Positions 34,464 to 43,985 of a stretch of 64,000 bases of DNA are shown piece after piece (the stretch's first letter is position 1; every line of letters starts with the position of its first letter). The notes under the pieces were generated by a model. That model made no database searches. It saw only the letters and a program-made list of their open reading frames with translations, and was not told the origin of the DNA. This DNA is from an uncultured Ilumatobacter sp. GTDB taxonomy: Bacteria; Actinomycetota; Acidimicrobiia; Acidimicrobiales; Ilumatobacteraceae. The DNA is taken from the NCBI GenBank assembly GCA_905182555.1, contig CAJJBX010000011.1, positions 30,413 to 94,412 of the forward strand, written 5' to 3'. The translations under genes and the position numbers were made by a program.

Positions 34464-34961
34464 ATGAGCCTCGCCTTTCCCGTTGCGCCGATGAAAGCTG
34501 GGCTCAGCAATGTTCCAGCTGGCGACGGATGGGCATTCGCGGCGAAATGGGATGGCTATCGCACGCTCGTCTTTGATGACAACGGGCGACCCAACCTCGC
34601 GCTCGTTCAACGGAGCGACGCGGGCAGCGACCGCGAAGCGGTGTTGCGCATCTTCGACATGCTCTCGATAAACGGAACCGACATGGTCGAGGCGCTCCTC
34701 GTCTGCCAACTCAACGAAGATGGCGAACTCGTCTTCGCCGGCAGAATCGCCACCAACTTCGATCTGGCCACTCTGGTTTTTCTTCGCCGCCAACTCGATT
34801 TGCTGACCGTCGACGAGTGTCGCTTCAGTGAGCTGCCGTCGGCGAAGCACCGTCGTGGCGCCCGATGGGTTTCGCCCAGACTCAGGGCAACGATCGAAAT
34901 CGCCGAGTTCACCAACGACGGCGATATTCGCCACGCGAGCTTCATCAGGCTGGCAAGCTAA
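34464..34961 (+). CDS. ATP-dependent DNA ligase remnant with internal deletions
   Basis: The 165-residue product reads like a LigD/LigC-type ligase with two large pieces missing. FPVAPMKAGLSNVP and the motif I KWDGYRTLVF are followed at once by GRPNLALVQRSDAGSDREAV and RIFDMLSINGTDM. After another jump come the OB-domain segment ELVFAGRIATNFD and the end RGARWVSPRLRATIEIAEFT. A normal domain has about 300 residues. Motifs III, IV and V around the nucleotide pocket are absent, so ligase activity is not expected. All pieces stay in one frame. It may be a deletion derivative or an assembly collapse. Confidence 0.7.
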   Translation: MSLAFPVAPMKAGLSNVPAGDGWAFAAKWDGYRTLVFDDNGRPNLALVQRSDAGSDREAVLRIFDMLSINGTDMVEALLVCQLNEDGELVFAGRIATNFDLATLVFLRRQLDLLTVDECRFSELPSAKHRRGARWVSPRLRATIEIAEFTNDGDIRHASFIRLAS

Positions 34962-34966
34962 CCCTG

Positions 34967-36226
34967 ATGGCCTCCCCCGACCTCCCGTCCACCAACCACG
35001 TGATCAAGCGCGCTCTGGCTGACAGCCCTCTCGATCGTTCCGTCGCCAAGCAGTTCGATGCTGCCGACGCACTCGCTGAGTGGCGCGACCGTTTCGTACT
35101 CCGTGACCCTGCACTCATCTACCTCGACGGCAACTCGCTTGGGATGACACCCGTCGCAACGGTCGACGCGATGCGCCGAGTCATCGAAGAACAGTGGGCG
35201 GGCGACCTGATCACGAGTTGGTGGGAGAACGACTGGCTCGACCTACCACTGACGGTCGGCAACGAGTTGGCTCCCCTGCTTGGTGCCGCTGAGGGAACCG
35301 TCGCGGTGCACGACTCGACAACCGTTGGCATTTTCCAACTGCTGAACGTCGCACTCGACCTTCCCGCAACCGGAGCGCAGCCAAGGCCACCGGTCATCGC
35401 CTTCGCCCCCAACGAGTTCCCGACCGACCGCTACGCAGCCGAAGGCGTAGCACGGCTCCGCAACGGTGCAGTTCGCTCCGGACTCGCCGACCTCGACGGC
35501 GTCGGTGTCGTCATCCGGTCGATGGTCGATTACCGCAGCGCCGAGATCTGCGACGTCGCCGCCGAGACAAAACGGGCCAACGATGCCGGCGCGATCACCG
35601 TGTGGGATCTGTCGCATGCGGTTGGAGTGCTAGATCTCAATCTGCCAGCACTCGGTGTTGACCTAGCTGTCGGCTGCACCTACAAGTTCCTCAACGGCGG
35701 CCCCGGCGCACCCGGGTTCACCTACGTCGCCCCGCACCTCCACGACGACGTGACACAGCCGATCTGGGGCTGGTTCGGCCAAACAGACCAGTTCGCAATG
35801 GACAACGCATTCGACCCAAAGCCCGGCATCGGACGGCTGCTTCACGGGACACCCGGCATCCTCGGGCTCACTGCTGCACGGTGTGGCATCGCCACGACCG
35901 CCGAGGCAGGCCTCAGCGCAATCGCAGCGAAGGCGAAAGTGATCACCCAGTACGGCATTGCGGTCGCCGACGCCTTGAGCCTGACGGTGGCTTCGCCGCG
36001 CAACGCTGCAGTGCGCGGCGGCCACGTGGCCATTCGCCATCCCGACGCTGCTCGCATCCACCGAGCCCTCGAGACTCGCGGGGTCATTGTCGACAAACGC
36101 GATCCAGACATCCTGCGGCTCGGCATGTCTCCGCTGACGACTCGCTTCGTCGACGTGTACGACGCGCTTCTACATCTTGCCGATCTTGCCGGAATCCCCG
36201 CTGAAAGCGGCACGATCTCCTCCTGA
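34967..36226 (+). CDS. kynU: kynureninase
   Basis: This PLP enzyme of about 419 residues splits kynurenine to anthranilate and alanine in tryptophan breakdown. It shows LIYLDGNSLGM, the substrate-site segment WWENDWLDLP, DLSHAVGVLDL with the PLP-binding Asp, and the Schiff-base Lys240 in CTYKFLNGGPGAPGF. ATG at 34967 is selected because it begins 5 bp after the ligase remnant and avoids reading through it. No other kynurenine-pathway gene is in the window. Confidence 0.92.
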   Translation: MASPDLPSTNHVIKRALADSPLDRSVAKQFDAADALAEWRDRFVLRDPALIYLDGNSLGMTPVATVDAMRRVIEEQWAGDLITSWWENDWLDLPLTVGNELAPLLGAAEGTVAVHDSTTVGIFQLLNVALDLPATGAQPRPPVIAFAPNEFPTDRYAAEGVARLRNGAVRSGLADLDGVGVVIRSMVDYRSAEICDVAAETKRANDAGAITVWDLSHAVGVLDLNLPALGVDLAVGCTYKFLNGGPGAPGFTYVAPHLHDDVTQPIWGWFGQTDQFAMDNAFDPKPGIGRLLHGTPGILGLTAARCGIATTAEAGLSAIAAKAKVITQYGIAVADALSLTVASPRNAAVRGGHVAIRHPDAARIHRALETRGVIVDKRDPDILRLGMSPLTTRFVDVYDALLHLADLAGIPAESGTISS

Positions 36227-36243
36227 TCGGGCATGCTGGGGCC

Positions 36244-36603
36244 ATGAGCGTCGTCAAGATCAATGCCATCACGATTCCTGAGGGCATGGGCCCGCAGCTC
36301 GAAGGCCGGTTCGCCGGCCGGGCCAAGATGGTCGAGGCATTCGAAGGTTTCGAGGATTTCCAGCTACTGCGCCCGACCCCTGGTCAGGAAAGCGGCGAAG
36401 GTCGATACTTCGTGTATACCCGCTGGGCCTCCGAGGAGAACTTCCAGGCCTGGATGGACAGCCAGGACTTCTCGAAGGGCCACGCCACCGGCCAGGCCGA
36501 CGGCAACACCACGCCTGACAGCGAGCATGCCCGCAAGCCGGTCGCCCAGGGCGCAGACCTCATGTCCTTTACCGTCGTCGAACACGTGGTCAAAGGGGCA
36601 TAA
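36244..36603 (+). CDS. MhuD-like heme-degrading monooxygenase
   Basis: The 119-residue ABM-fold protein resembles mycobacterial MhuD. It has VVKINAITIPEGMGPQLEGR, then a FAGRAKMVEAFEGFEDFQLL stretch, YFVYTRWASEENFQAWM and a C-terminal strand LMSFTVVEHV. A His in FSKGHATG is the candidate haem ligand. It is about 15 residues longer than MhuD in the middle. It would release iron from haem in the cytoplasm. It starts 17 bp after kynU. Confidence 0.75.
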   Translation: MSVVKINAITIPEGMGPQLEGRFAGRAKMVEAFEGFEDFQLLRPTPGQESGEGRYFVYTRWASEENFQAWMDSQDFSKGHATGQADGNTTPDSEHARKPVAQGADLMSFTVVEHVVKGA

Positions 36604-36651
36604 CCGCCCGCTGGCTGCGTTGCTTCGGACCCCCAGTAACCTGCAGTACTC

Positions 36652-37886
36652 GTGGCATTGATCGTTCAGAAATATGGCGGCACGTCGGTTGCCGATCCTG
36701 ATCGCATTCGTGCGGTCGCGGAAAACGTTGCGCTCACGAAGCGCCGCGGCAACGATGTCGTCGTCGTCGTCTCGGCAATGGGCAAAGCAACCGACCACCT
36801 GATCGCGCTTGCCAACTCGGTCTCCAAGAACCAGTCGGGTCGCGAAATGGACATGCTCCTCACCACGGGCGAGCGCCAAACCGCAGCACTACTCTCGATG
36901 GCCCTCGCTGATCGTGGCATCGACGCCGTCAGCTACACGGGCAGCCAAGTCGGCATCATTACCGACACCGCACATCGCAAGGCCAAGATCGTTGAAGTCA
37001 AGGGCGACCGCGTTCGTGCTGCGATTGCCGAGGGGAAGGTTGCGGTCATCGCGGGCTTCCAGGGCGTCAGCACCGACAAGGAAATCACCACGATGGGTCG
37101 AGGCGCGTCCGACCTCACTGCTTCCGCACTCGCTCAGGCACTCGGAGCCGACGCGTGTGAGATTTACACCGACGTCACCGGGGTATTCACTGCCGACCCG
37201 CGCATTGTGCCGCAGGCTCGCAAGCTCGCCAAGGTGCACTTCGACGAGATGCTCGAAATGGCCGGTGCCGGTTCCAAGGTGCTTGCCATGCGATCGGTTG
37301 AATTTGCACGCAATCACGACGTCCCACTTCATGTGCGCTCTGCTTTCACTTGGGAGCAGGGAACGCTGGTCAGCAACGAGGAGCCCTCAGTGGAAGATCC
37401 CATCATTTCCGGTGTGGCCGCCGCACGACCACATCACCGTGCTCGGCGTGCCCGAGGCGGTGAAGTCGTGCGTCCGAGCCGCTCGCCGAAGCGAACGTCA
37501 ACGTCGACATGATCGTGCAGAACACGTCGACCGAAGGCACGACTGACATCAGCTTCACGATGCCGATGGCCGACTTGGTAGAAGCCAAATCGATCGTGCA
37601 GAAGGTCGCCGAACAGATCGGGGCCACCAAGGTCACTCACGACGACGACATCGCCAAGGTCTCACTCGTCGGCGCAGGCATGAAGTCGTCTCCGGGCGTC
37701 GCGGCGAAGATGTTCCGCGTGCTCGCCGACGAGGGCGTCAACATCGAGATGATCTCCACGTCGACGATCCGCGTGTCGATCATCATCCCGTCAGCCGACA
37801 TGGAGCGAGCAGCCATCGCCCTGCACACCGCATTCGGTCTCGACTCCGGCACCGATTACAGCGCGCCCCTCCCCGAGCGCAGATAG
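36652..37886 (+). CDS. lysC: aspartokinase, frameshifted in the first ACT domain
   Basis: Aspartokinase starts the aspartate family pathway. The kinase domain begins LIVQKYGGTSVADPDRIRA and includes GERQTAALLSMAL and TTMGRGASDLTASALA. The first frame stays similar to EDPIISGV near 37418. Another frame then gives HDHITVLGVPE, and a third EPLAEANVNVDMIVQN, which continues as the second ACT domain (VSLVGAGMKSSPGVAAKMF) to the TAG at 37886. Two or more indels affect only the allosteric ACT region. GTG at 36652 is the start. Its partner asd lies 2 kb downstream. Confidence 0.88.
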
Positions 37887-37920
37887 TTGCGAAAGGGGCC
37901 TGACCCCATGCGTAACTATC
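37882..37920. terminator. hairpin containing both stop codons of convergent genes
   Basis: GATAGTTGCG (37882-37891) pairs with CGTAACTATC (37911-37920) with one mismatch, and GGGG pairs with CCCC around a CCTGA loop. The TAG of lysC lies in the left arm and the TAG of heliorhodopsin in the right arm. It is symmetrical enough to work on both strands; there is no T-run. Confidence 0.65.
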
Positions 37921-38686
37921 CCAGGGTGTCGAGTGACCCACCGAAGATCTGCCAGGCAAGCACCGACTTCGCCACAAGGCTGAGAACGAGGTAGGTCTTT
38001 TCACCAAAGACGTAGCTGGTCCACTTGCCGACCTTGCGGTACTGCAGCCACTGGTTGAGACCGAAGCTGAAGAAGAAGACCGACTGCGCAGCGATGATTC
38101 CGTAGACGAACCCCGGCACCTCGTCGGCGCGCACCGTATTGAAAGCAATGCCTGCCCACGGGGCGAGTCCGGCGAACGTTCCGAACCAGAACGGCAGCAT
38201 CGTCGTCTCGGTGCGGCTCGGCGGGTTGAACTTCTCTTGCAGCCAGCCAAACAGGATCATCGAGACGTTCGCGCCGATGATGGCAAAGACTGCCGTTATC
38301 TCGGTGACGCCCGAATACGAGGCGATCAGGACGACCATGAGCGTCGCGCTCATCGAATATTCAACCCAACGGAACCGATTGATACCGCGGCGCAAATCGG
38401 CCTCGTAAGGCTGCTTGGCTACCGTCGCCGTCAACAGGTGGTCAAACGCAGCGAGCCCGAGGAACGCTGCGACCGCAAGACCAATCGGCAGATCGAAGAC
38501 GCCCTCGCCCAGCGGCGCCCGCGTCCCCGGCGGCCCGTCGGGAGTGGCCGAGGTGAAAGTGATTGCGAAGTCGCCGGCGAGCACCAGGATGATCGCGGCC
38601 TGCGCGGCATGCAGCAGCGTGAGGCCAAGATTCCACTTGCGCAGGTTGAAGAACTGGTCCTCAGAGATGTTGATCACAAGATGCAA
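37916..38686 (-). CDS. heliorhodopsin
   Basis: The 256-residue seven-helix protein carries the heliorhodopsin signature. The retinal-binding Lys240 is in the last helix (LSLVAKSVLAWQIFGG). The counterion candidate Glu109 is in FRWVEYSMSATLMV of helix C. The N-terminus lacks a signal, as expected for a family whose N-terminus faces the cytoplasm. Heliorhodopsins are light sensors rather than pumps. No retinal-synthesis gene is in the window. It is convergent with lysC and followed on the same strand by nothing else. Confidence 0.92.
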   Translation of the reverse strand: MHLVINISEDQFFNLRKWNLGLTLLHAAQAAIILVLAGDFAITFTSATPDGPPGTRAPLGEGVFDLPIGLAVAAFLGLAAFDHLLTATVAKQPYEADLRRGINRFRWVEYSMSATLMVVLIASYSGVTEITAVFAIIGANVSMILFGWLQEKFNPPSRTETTMLPFWFGTFAGLAPWAGIAFNTVRADEVPGFVYGIIAAQSVFFFSFGLNQWLQYRKVGKWTSYVFGEKTYLVLSLVAKSVLAWQIFGGSLDTLG

Positions 38687-38762
38687 GTATCTCCCATCCA
38701 GTCACCAACCAGCCATTGTGCTCACTATCCGCGAAACCGCCGCGAAACAGCCGCGAAACCGG

Positions 38763-39581
38763 CTAACGAACGGTGGCGATGACCCAATAGTGATGTGGGT
38801 TGACCCCGATGAAGCTCTGCGTAACCGCAGCCGCGCCAGAAGCACGTCCTTGCTCGGGTTGCGCCAGACCTCGAGCAGCGACTGGAAGGCGCCTTGGTGG
38901 AAGCCCAGGGCCTCGAGTTGAGCGTACCTCTCTGCCACGCGTAATGATGCGCTTCTGTGACAGCCAGTCGCCAAGCTTCGGCACGCTGAACAACCCGCGC
39001 ACCACCTTGCTCAACGGGATCAACACGGCATCGCCGCGTCCGCGGGCTCGATAGTTGAGCACGACCTTGCCACCGGGCTTGGTGATTCGAACGGCTTCCG
39101 AAGTGAGCTCGAGCGCATCGTCAGGATCACAGTGCTGGAACGTGATGTAGCTGAAGGTGATGTCGGTCGAGTTCGGCGGCAGGTCGAGCGTCTTGCCGTC
39201 GGTGACGTGGCTGGTGCGCAAACGATCGACCTTGCCGAAGCGACCAACGGTCTCGAAGCACCGTTCAAGGAAACCCGCGTCGAGGTCGCACGCTGTGACG
39301 TGCCCGAACTCACGAGTGAACGCGCAGGTCATCCGACCGATGCCGCAGCCGATCTCAACAAGGCTTTGCTTGTCGAGGTCGGGCGAACGGAGGCCAAAAA
39401 CCGTCAGGTACGACCCCACCTCAGCGTCACCGGTGGCGACAAACTCTTGAAGTGTGAGGTCGGGGCCCTTCTCGCTGTTGAAGACCCACCCGGTACTCCG
39501 CACGACGTCGTCACCGCTCACCTGCCGTTCAGAGACCAGGCCAGCGGCCTTCCAGGGAACGAGTTGGGGTCGACGAGCCAT
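38763..39581 (-). CDS. class I SAM-dependent methyltransferase, frameshifted
   Basis: The Rossmann-type methyltransferase has motif I LVEIGCGIGRMTCAFTREF and the acidic ACDLDAGFLERCFE. After TDITFSYITFQHCDPDDALE comes ITKPGGKVVLNYRARG. The frame stays open to 38763, but the similarity from about 38939 to 38840 lies in another frame (VAERYAQLEALGFHQGAFQS, then EVWRNPSKDVLLARL) before the first frame returns with SFIGVNPHHYWVIATVR. Two compensating one-base indels explain this. ATG at 39581 (MARRPQLV) is the likely start. Substrate unknown. Confidence 0.75.
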   Translation of the reverse strand: MARRPQLVPWKAAGLVSERQVSGDDVVRSTGWVFNSEKGPDLTLQEFVATGDAEVGSYLTVFGLRSPDLDKQSLVEIGCGIGRMTCAFTREFGHVTACDLDAGFLERCFETVGRFGKVDRLRTSHVTDGKTLDLPPNSTDITFSYITFQHCDPDDALELTSEAVRITKPGGKVVLNYRARGRGDAVLIPLSKVVRGLFSVPKLGDWLSQKRIITRGREVRSTRGPGLPPRRLPVAARGLAQPEQGRASGAAAVTQSFIGVNPHHYWVIATVR

Positions 39582-39735
39582 CCAGGTGATTGTGCCAGAA
39601 CCATGAACGATTCTCCACCTTGCTCTGTCGCTGCGCCTCAAAGTCTTGCAGATGCACGACCGCCGCCAGCCAGGGATTCATCCGCGAATAGGCTTTGAGA
39701 AAACCCTGCGGGGCGAGCGGATAGGCGGCCGTTAA

Positions 39736-40773
<1,038 letters not shown>

Positions 40774-40779
40774 CAACAT

Positions 40780-41247
40780 ATGCCTGAGAACCAGTTGACA
40801 GCGGGCGGAATCAACCAGGGGTTCTTTGAGTGGGTATTTGACGCGTTCGAAGGAATGGCGTCAGCCGTTGACGGTGAGCTGCACTCGACTTCGCACGGGC
40901 GCGGACTCAAGGTCTGGTACAACGGCGCAAAGAAAGAGCATTACGAAGCGCAACTGGTCCGCGTCAACACATCGGGTGACATTGGGCTCGAGATCGGGTT
41001 TCACGCCGAGTACTCGAAAGACGACGAGAACCAGGTCGTGCTCGACAGGCTGCTCGGCCACGAGAAGATTTGGCGCGCCGAACTTGGTGACTCAGCCGTT
41101 GCCGGCATGTTCCTCGGCGCCGATCGCTGGCGCCGCATCTCAGAGGTCTGGGACGCGCCCGACCCCGACGACCCCGAGTCGACGTTCGAGATCGCCGCCC
41201 GACTCGCCGACTACGTGATGACCATCGAACCGTTACGTCGCGGCTGA
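40780..41247 (+). CDS. conserved hypothetical protein
   Basis: The 155-residue soluble protein is rich in charged residues (HGRGLKVWYNGAKKEHYEAQ, then GLEIGFHAEYSKDDENQ). I do not recognise a family. No signal or membrane segment is visible. It starts 6 bp after asd, so it is probably co-transcribed with it. Codon use is like that of its neighbours. Confidence 0.6.
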   Translation: MPENQLTAGGINQGFFEWVFDAFEGMASAVDGELHSTSHGRGLKVWYNGAKKEHYEAQLVRVNTSGDIGLEIGFHAEYSKDDENQVVLDRLLGHEKIWRAELGDSAVAGMFLGADRWRRISEVWDAPDPDDPESTFEIAARLADYVMTIEPLRRG

Positions 41248-41419
41248 CCTCGCCGCTGGTTCACAGCTCGCAACACCCAGCGCACTCGCTACCACTATCG
41301 TGGTCACGAATGTCACCTGATTGCAATCTGGCGACGACATGGCAAATGCCCACCAGCAGACCAAAGATTTGGCTATGGTCATGCAGTTCCTCATCAGGCT
41401 TACCTAGAAAGAAACCAAC

Positions 41420-41869
41420 ATGACCAATACTGCTCCTCCCCCGCCCCCAGCGTCCTCCGCTGCTGTTGCCCCTGCAACCGTTGCCGTACCCGAAGGCACC
41501 GTGTTGTCCTCGCTCGGCAAACGCTTCGGCGGCGCGCTCCTCACCAGCGTTCTGATCATGGTGACGCTGGGCATTGGCTACCTCATCTGGGCAGCGATCG
41601 CCTACGGCAAGGGCCAGACCCCGGCCAAACAGATCCTCAAGATGTACGTCATCGACACCGAGACCGGCCTCCCGGCAACCTGGGGCAAAATGTTCATCCG
41701 CAATGTCGTCATCGACGGTCTCCTCAACAGCTTCACATTCGGCGTCTTCTGGCTCGTCAGCAGCATCTGGATCTTCACGAACCCAGAGCGTCAGCGCTTG
41801 ACCGACAAGATCGCCAAGACCATCGTCGAGGAACCCGCGGTCGAGGCGTCGCACCCGGTCAGCTGTTGA
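41420..41869 (+). CDS. RDD-family membrane protein
   Basis: The 149-residue product has a Pro/Ala-rich N-terminus and then an RDD-like domain. The first part is LGKRFGGALLTSVLIMVTLG with GYLIWAAIAYGKGQTPAKQI, the usual Gly-x-Thr-pro-Gly-Lys-like connector. A second membrane helix pair (FIRNVVIDGLL, FTFGVFWLVSSIWIF) ends with QRLTDKIAKT. RDD proteins have an unsettled role, possibly transport. The gene is preceded by a 170-bp gap in which I see nothing else. Confidence 0.75.
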   Translation: MTNTAPPPPPASSAAVAPATVAVPEGTVLSSLGKRFGGALLTSVLIMVTLGIGYLIWAAIAYGKGQTPAKQILKMYVIDTETGLPATWGKMFIRNVVIDGLLNSFTFGVFWLVSSIWIFTNPERQRLTDKIAKTIVEEPAVEASHPVSC

Positions 41870-41881
41870 GCTGGCTGGGTG

Positions 41882-42160
41882 TCAGCAGATGCAGGGCAAT
41901 GCACTGCACTTCGGGCAGCCGTCAGCAAACCGCTGAACTGCCTCAGTGAGGTCGATTCCCTGTTGATTGGCGAGCGTCGCCACCCAGGCGACCACGTCAC
42001 CGAATTCGTGAACCTGTTGATCGCGCGTCCCCTTGCGGACTGCTTGCGCCAGTTCACCAATTTCTTCGGCCAACCAGGCCACTGTTGCCGACACGCCGCG
42101 CTCCCGATCGCGATCTCCGTACGTTCGCTCGATCACGTCCTGCAGCTCAACCAGATCCAT
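41882..42160 (-). CDS. MazG-like nucleotide pyrophosphohydrolase
   Basis: The 92-residue protein shows the all-alpha NTP pyrophosphatase pattern. It reads LQDVIERTYGDRDRERGVSA, then AWLAEEIGELAQAVRKG with the metal-binding ExxE, and EFGDVVAWVATLANQQGIDL with the second acidic motif. The C-terminus, FADGCPKCSALPCIC, holds four Cys that may bind zinc. Its targets are probably non-canonical NTPs. ATG at 42160 (MDLVELQ) is chosen over the longer upstream frame, which runs toward the tRNA. Confidence 0.8.
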   Translation of the reverse strand: MDLVELQDVIERTYGDRDRERGVSATVAWLAEEIGELAQAVRKGTRDQQVHEFGDVVAWVATLANQQGIDLTEAVQRFADGCPKCSALPCIC

Positions 42161-42239
42161 GCGCGAATGGTACCGAACGAGCCCAGATGAGCCGTGAAAA
42201 ACGAAACGAGCCGCCCTGTCCACAGACAGAACGACTCAT

Positions 42240-42316
42240 TGGTCGGGGTGGGGAGATTTGAACTCCCGGCCTCCACGTCCCGAACGTGGCGCGCTACCAA
42301 GCTGCGCTACACCCCG
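42240..42316 (-). tRNA. tRNA-Pro (CGG)
   Basis: On the minus strand a 73-nt cloverleaf starts CGGGGTG and ends CACCCCG, with the discriminator A and an encoded CCA. The anticodon stem CCACG/CGTGG carries loop TTCGGGA with anticodon CGG. The T-loop is GTTCAAATC. The D-arm AGCGCAGCTTGGTAGCGC is typical of tRNA-Pro. Confidence 0.95.
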
Positions 42317-42331
42317 TAGCGAGTCAAGATG

Positions 42332-42793
42332 TTATCCGGCGGTTGCCGGTTCTTCCTCGGTCGATTCGTGAGCTTCGACCTGATCGGCAGTCGGGGCCTC
42401 GGGAACCGGGATCCCCTCTGTATACGTGCCGCCGTTCATGATGGCTTTCGCCGCACGCTTCAGGCGGAGGGCATCTAGCGGCTTGATCAGCCAACCCTCG
42501 GCGCCGCTACGGCGAGCGAGGTGAAGATCCGCCTTACGATCAAGCAGCATCAGCACCGGTACGTGCGGCAAGGTGTCTGCCGACTCGTCCAGGCGCAGCG
42601 ACATGGTGACTGCCATGCCACCCATCGAACCAATTTGGAGATCGAGAATCGCCAAGTCGGGCAGGCGTTCGGCGATTTGATCGGCAACAACTCGGCCTTC
42701 GCGACACACCGTGAAGGTGACGCCGTCGGCGCCAAGCGCCGCCGTGATGTCGTCGACAACCCAGGTGGCATCGGTGGCAATGAGGATGTTCAC
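42332..42793 (-). CDS. stand-alone response-regulator receiver protein
   Basis: The product of about 153 residues is a CheY-like receiver domain with a Glu/Ala-rich tail and no output domain. The phospho-acceptor Asp is in LAILDLQIGSMGG; strand 4 reads VPVLMLLDRKAD and the conserved Lys is in GWLIKPLDALRL. The usual acidic pair near the N-terminus is present only in part (IATDATWVVDDI). No histidine kinase is adjacent. GTG at 42793 is preferred because it places strand 1 (VNILIATD) at the start. Confidence 0.8.
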   Translation of the reverse strand: MNILIATDATWVVDDITAALGADGVTFTVCREGRVVADQIAERLPDLAILDLQIGSMGGMAVTMSLRLDESADTLPHVPVLMLLDRKADLHLARRSGAEGWLIKPLDALRLKRAAKAIMNGGTYTEGIPVPEAPTADQVEAHESTEEEPATAG

Positions 42794-42833
42794 GAGGCCA
42801 GACGTTATCCGGTCAACCCACATCGACCCGTGT

Positions 42834-42864
42834 TGTCACACTTTGGTCTGACCGGGGCGTAGCA
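42834..42864. repeat. palindrome family 1, copy downstream of the Get3 pair
   Basis: Arms TGTCACACTTTGGTC and GACCGGGGCGTAGCA flank one T. It follows the stop of the minus-strand Get3-like gene by 20 bp in its transcription direction. This copy is the most diverged of the family, with several mispairs. Confidence 0.65.
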
Positions 42865-42884
42865 GTTTGGCGGCACGAGGAGGT

Positions 42885-43985
42885 TCAGGACCGGTCAAAG
42901 AGATGATCGGCAATCGTGTGCAGCCCATCGAGGTCGTGGACATCGCTGTCGAGTAGCGGGAGCAGCGTCACCCGGTCGTGACCGACGGCATCACCGAGCG
43001 GAGAAATAACTTCGTGCTCGGCCTCGCGCAGCGTCCGCAGGTCAGCAACGTTGCCCCACAGCACAGCGAGTTCGCCAGTGGCGGCTTTGGCCGCGGCTCG
43101 GGCATCGGCAGCGGTGCCCTGGCCGAAGGCCGGCTGTGTGCGGTTGATGATTGCTGCGCTGACGTCCACCTGCTGGTCGACTAACTGCTCGGCGAACCAG
43201 ACAGCCTCGGTGATCGTGTCGTGACGCGGGGAAGCAACGATGACGAACGAGGTCTCGGGTGCTCTGATCAACGCGACCACTTCATCGGCGCGATCACGGA
43301 ACCCAGACTCCATCCCTGCAAATGCCTGGAAGAAAGCCACCGCATCGGCCAGGACATCAGATCCAACGACCCGGCCGATGGCCTTCAAGATCGGTTGCGC
43401 CGCCGCACCGAGGACTCGAAGCCCGCCCTTGGTCGGCAGCATCAGCAGCTTGAATGCTCGATGATCGAGGAATCGAGCCAGTACGCCCGGGGCTTCGAGG
43501 AAGTCGAGGGCGTTCCGGCTCGGCGGCGTATCAACGATGACCAGATCGAACCGATCGTCACCGTGCAGTGTGTGCAGCGTCTCGGCCGCCATGTACTCCT
43601 GCGTGCCGCTCATCGCTCCGGCCATGTTCCGGTAGAGCGGATTGGTCAGAATACGCTCGATCTGGTCAGGGTCTGATGCATGCCGAGCGACTAACCCGTC
43701 GAACGTTGCCGCCGTGTCGAGCATCATCGCCCACAGTTCGCCGTTCGACGCCTCACCGGGCCGAGAGTCGAGTTCGATTCGCTGGGGCTCGGCAGCTAGG
43801 CCGTCAACGAGGCCGAGAGCATCGGCCAGGCGCCTTGCTGGGTCGATCGTGACGACCACGGCACGGCGGCCCAGCCGCGCTGCTTCGAGCCCCAGAACAG
43901 CTGCAGTGGTGGTCTTGCCGACACCACCAGAGCCGCAGCACACGATGACGCAAGAGTTGTTGATGACCGCACCGATATCAGCCAC
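42885..43985 (-). CDS. Get3/ArsA-family ATPase, second of a pair
   Basis: The 366-residue ATPase has the deviant P-loop CGSGGVGKTTTAAVLG, switch motifs VVTIDPARRLADALG and LVIVDTPPSRNALDFLE, and helical inserts typical of ArsA/Get3. No arsenite-binding Cys cluster is seen, so a role in membrane-protein or envelope homeostasis, as for the paired mycobacterial Get3 homologues, is more likely than arsenic export. It overlaps the upstream paralogue by 8 bp. Confidence 0.85.
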   Translation of the reverse strand: MADIGAVINNSCVIVCCGSGGVGKTTTAAVLGLEAARLGRRAVVVTIDPARRLADALGLVDGLAAEPQRIELDSRPGEASNGELWAMMLDTAATFDGLVARHASDPDQIERILTNPLYRNMAGAMSGTQEYMAAETLHTLHGDDRFDLVIVDTPPSRNALDFLEAPGVLARFLDHRAFKLLMLPTKGGLRVLGAAAQPILKAIGRVVGSDVLADAVAFFQAFAGMESGFRDRADEVVALIRAPETSFVIVASPRHDTITEAVWFAEQLVDQQVDVSAAIINRTQPAFGQGTAADARAAAKAATGELAVLWGNVADLRTLREAEHEVISPLGDAVGHDRVTLLPLLDSDVHDLDGLHTIADHLFDRS

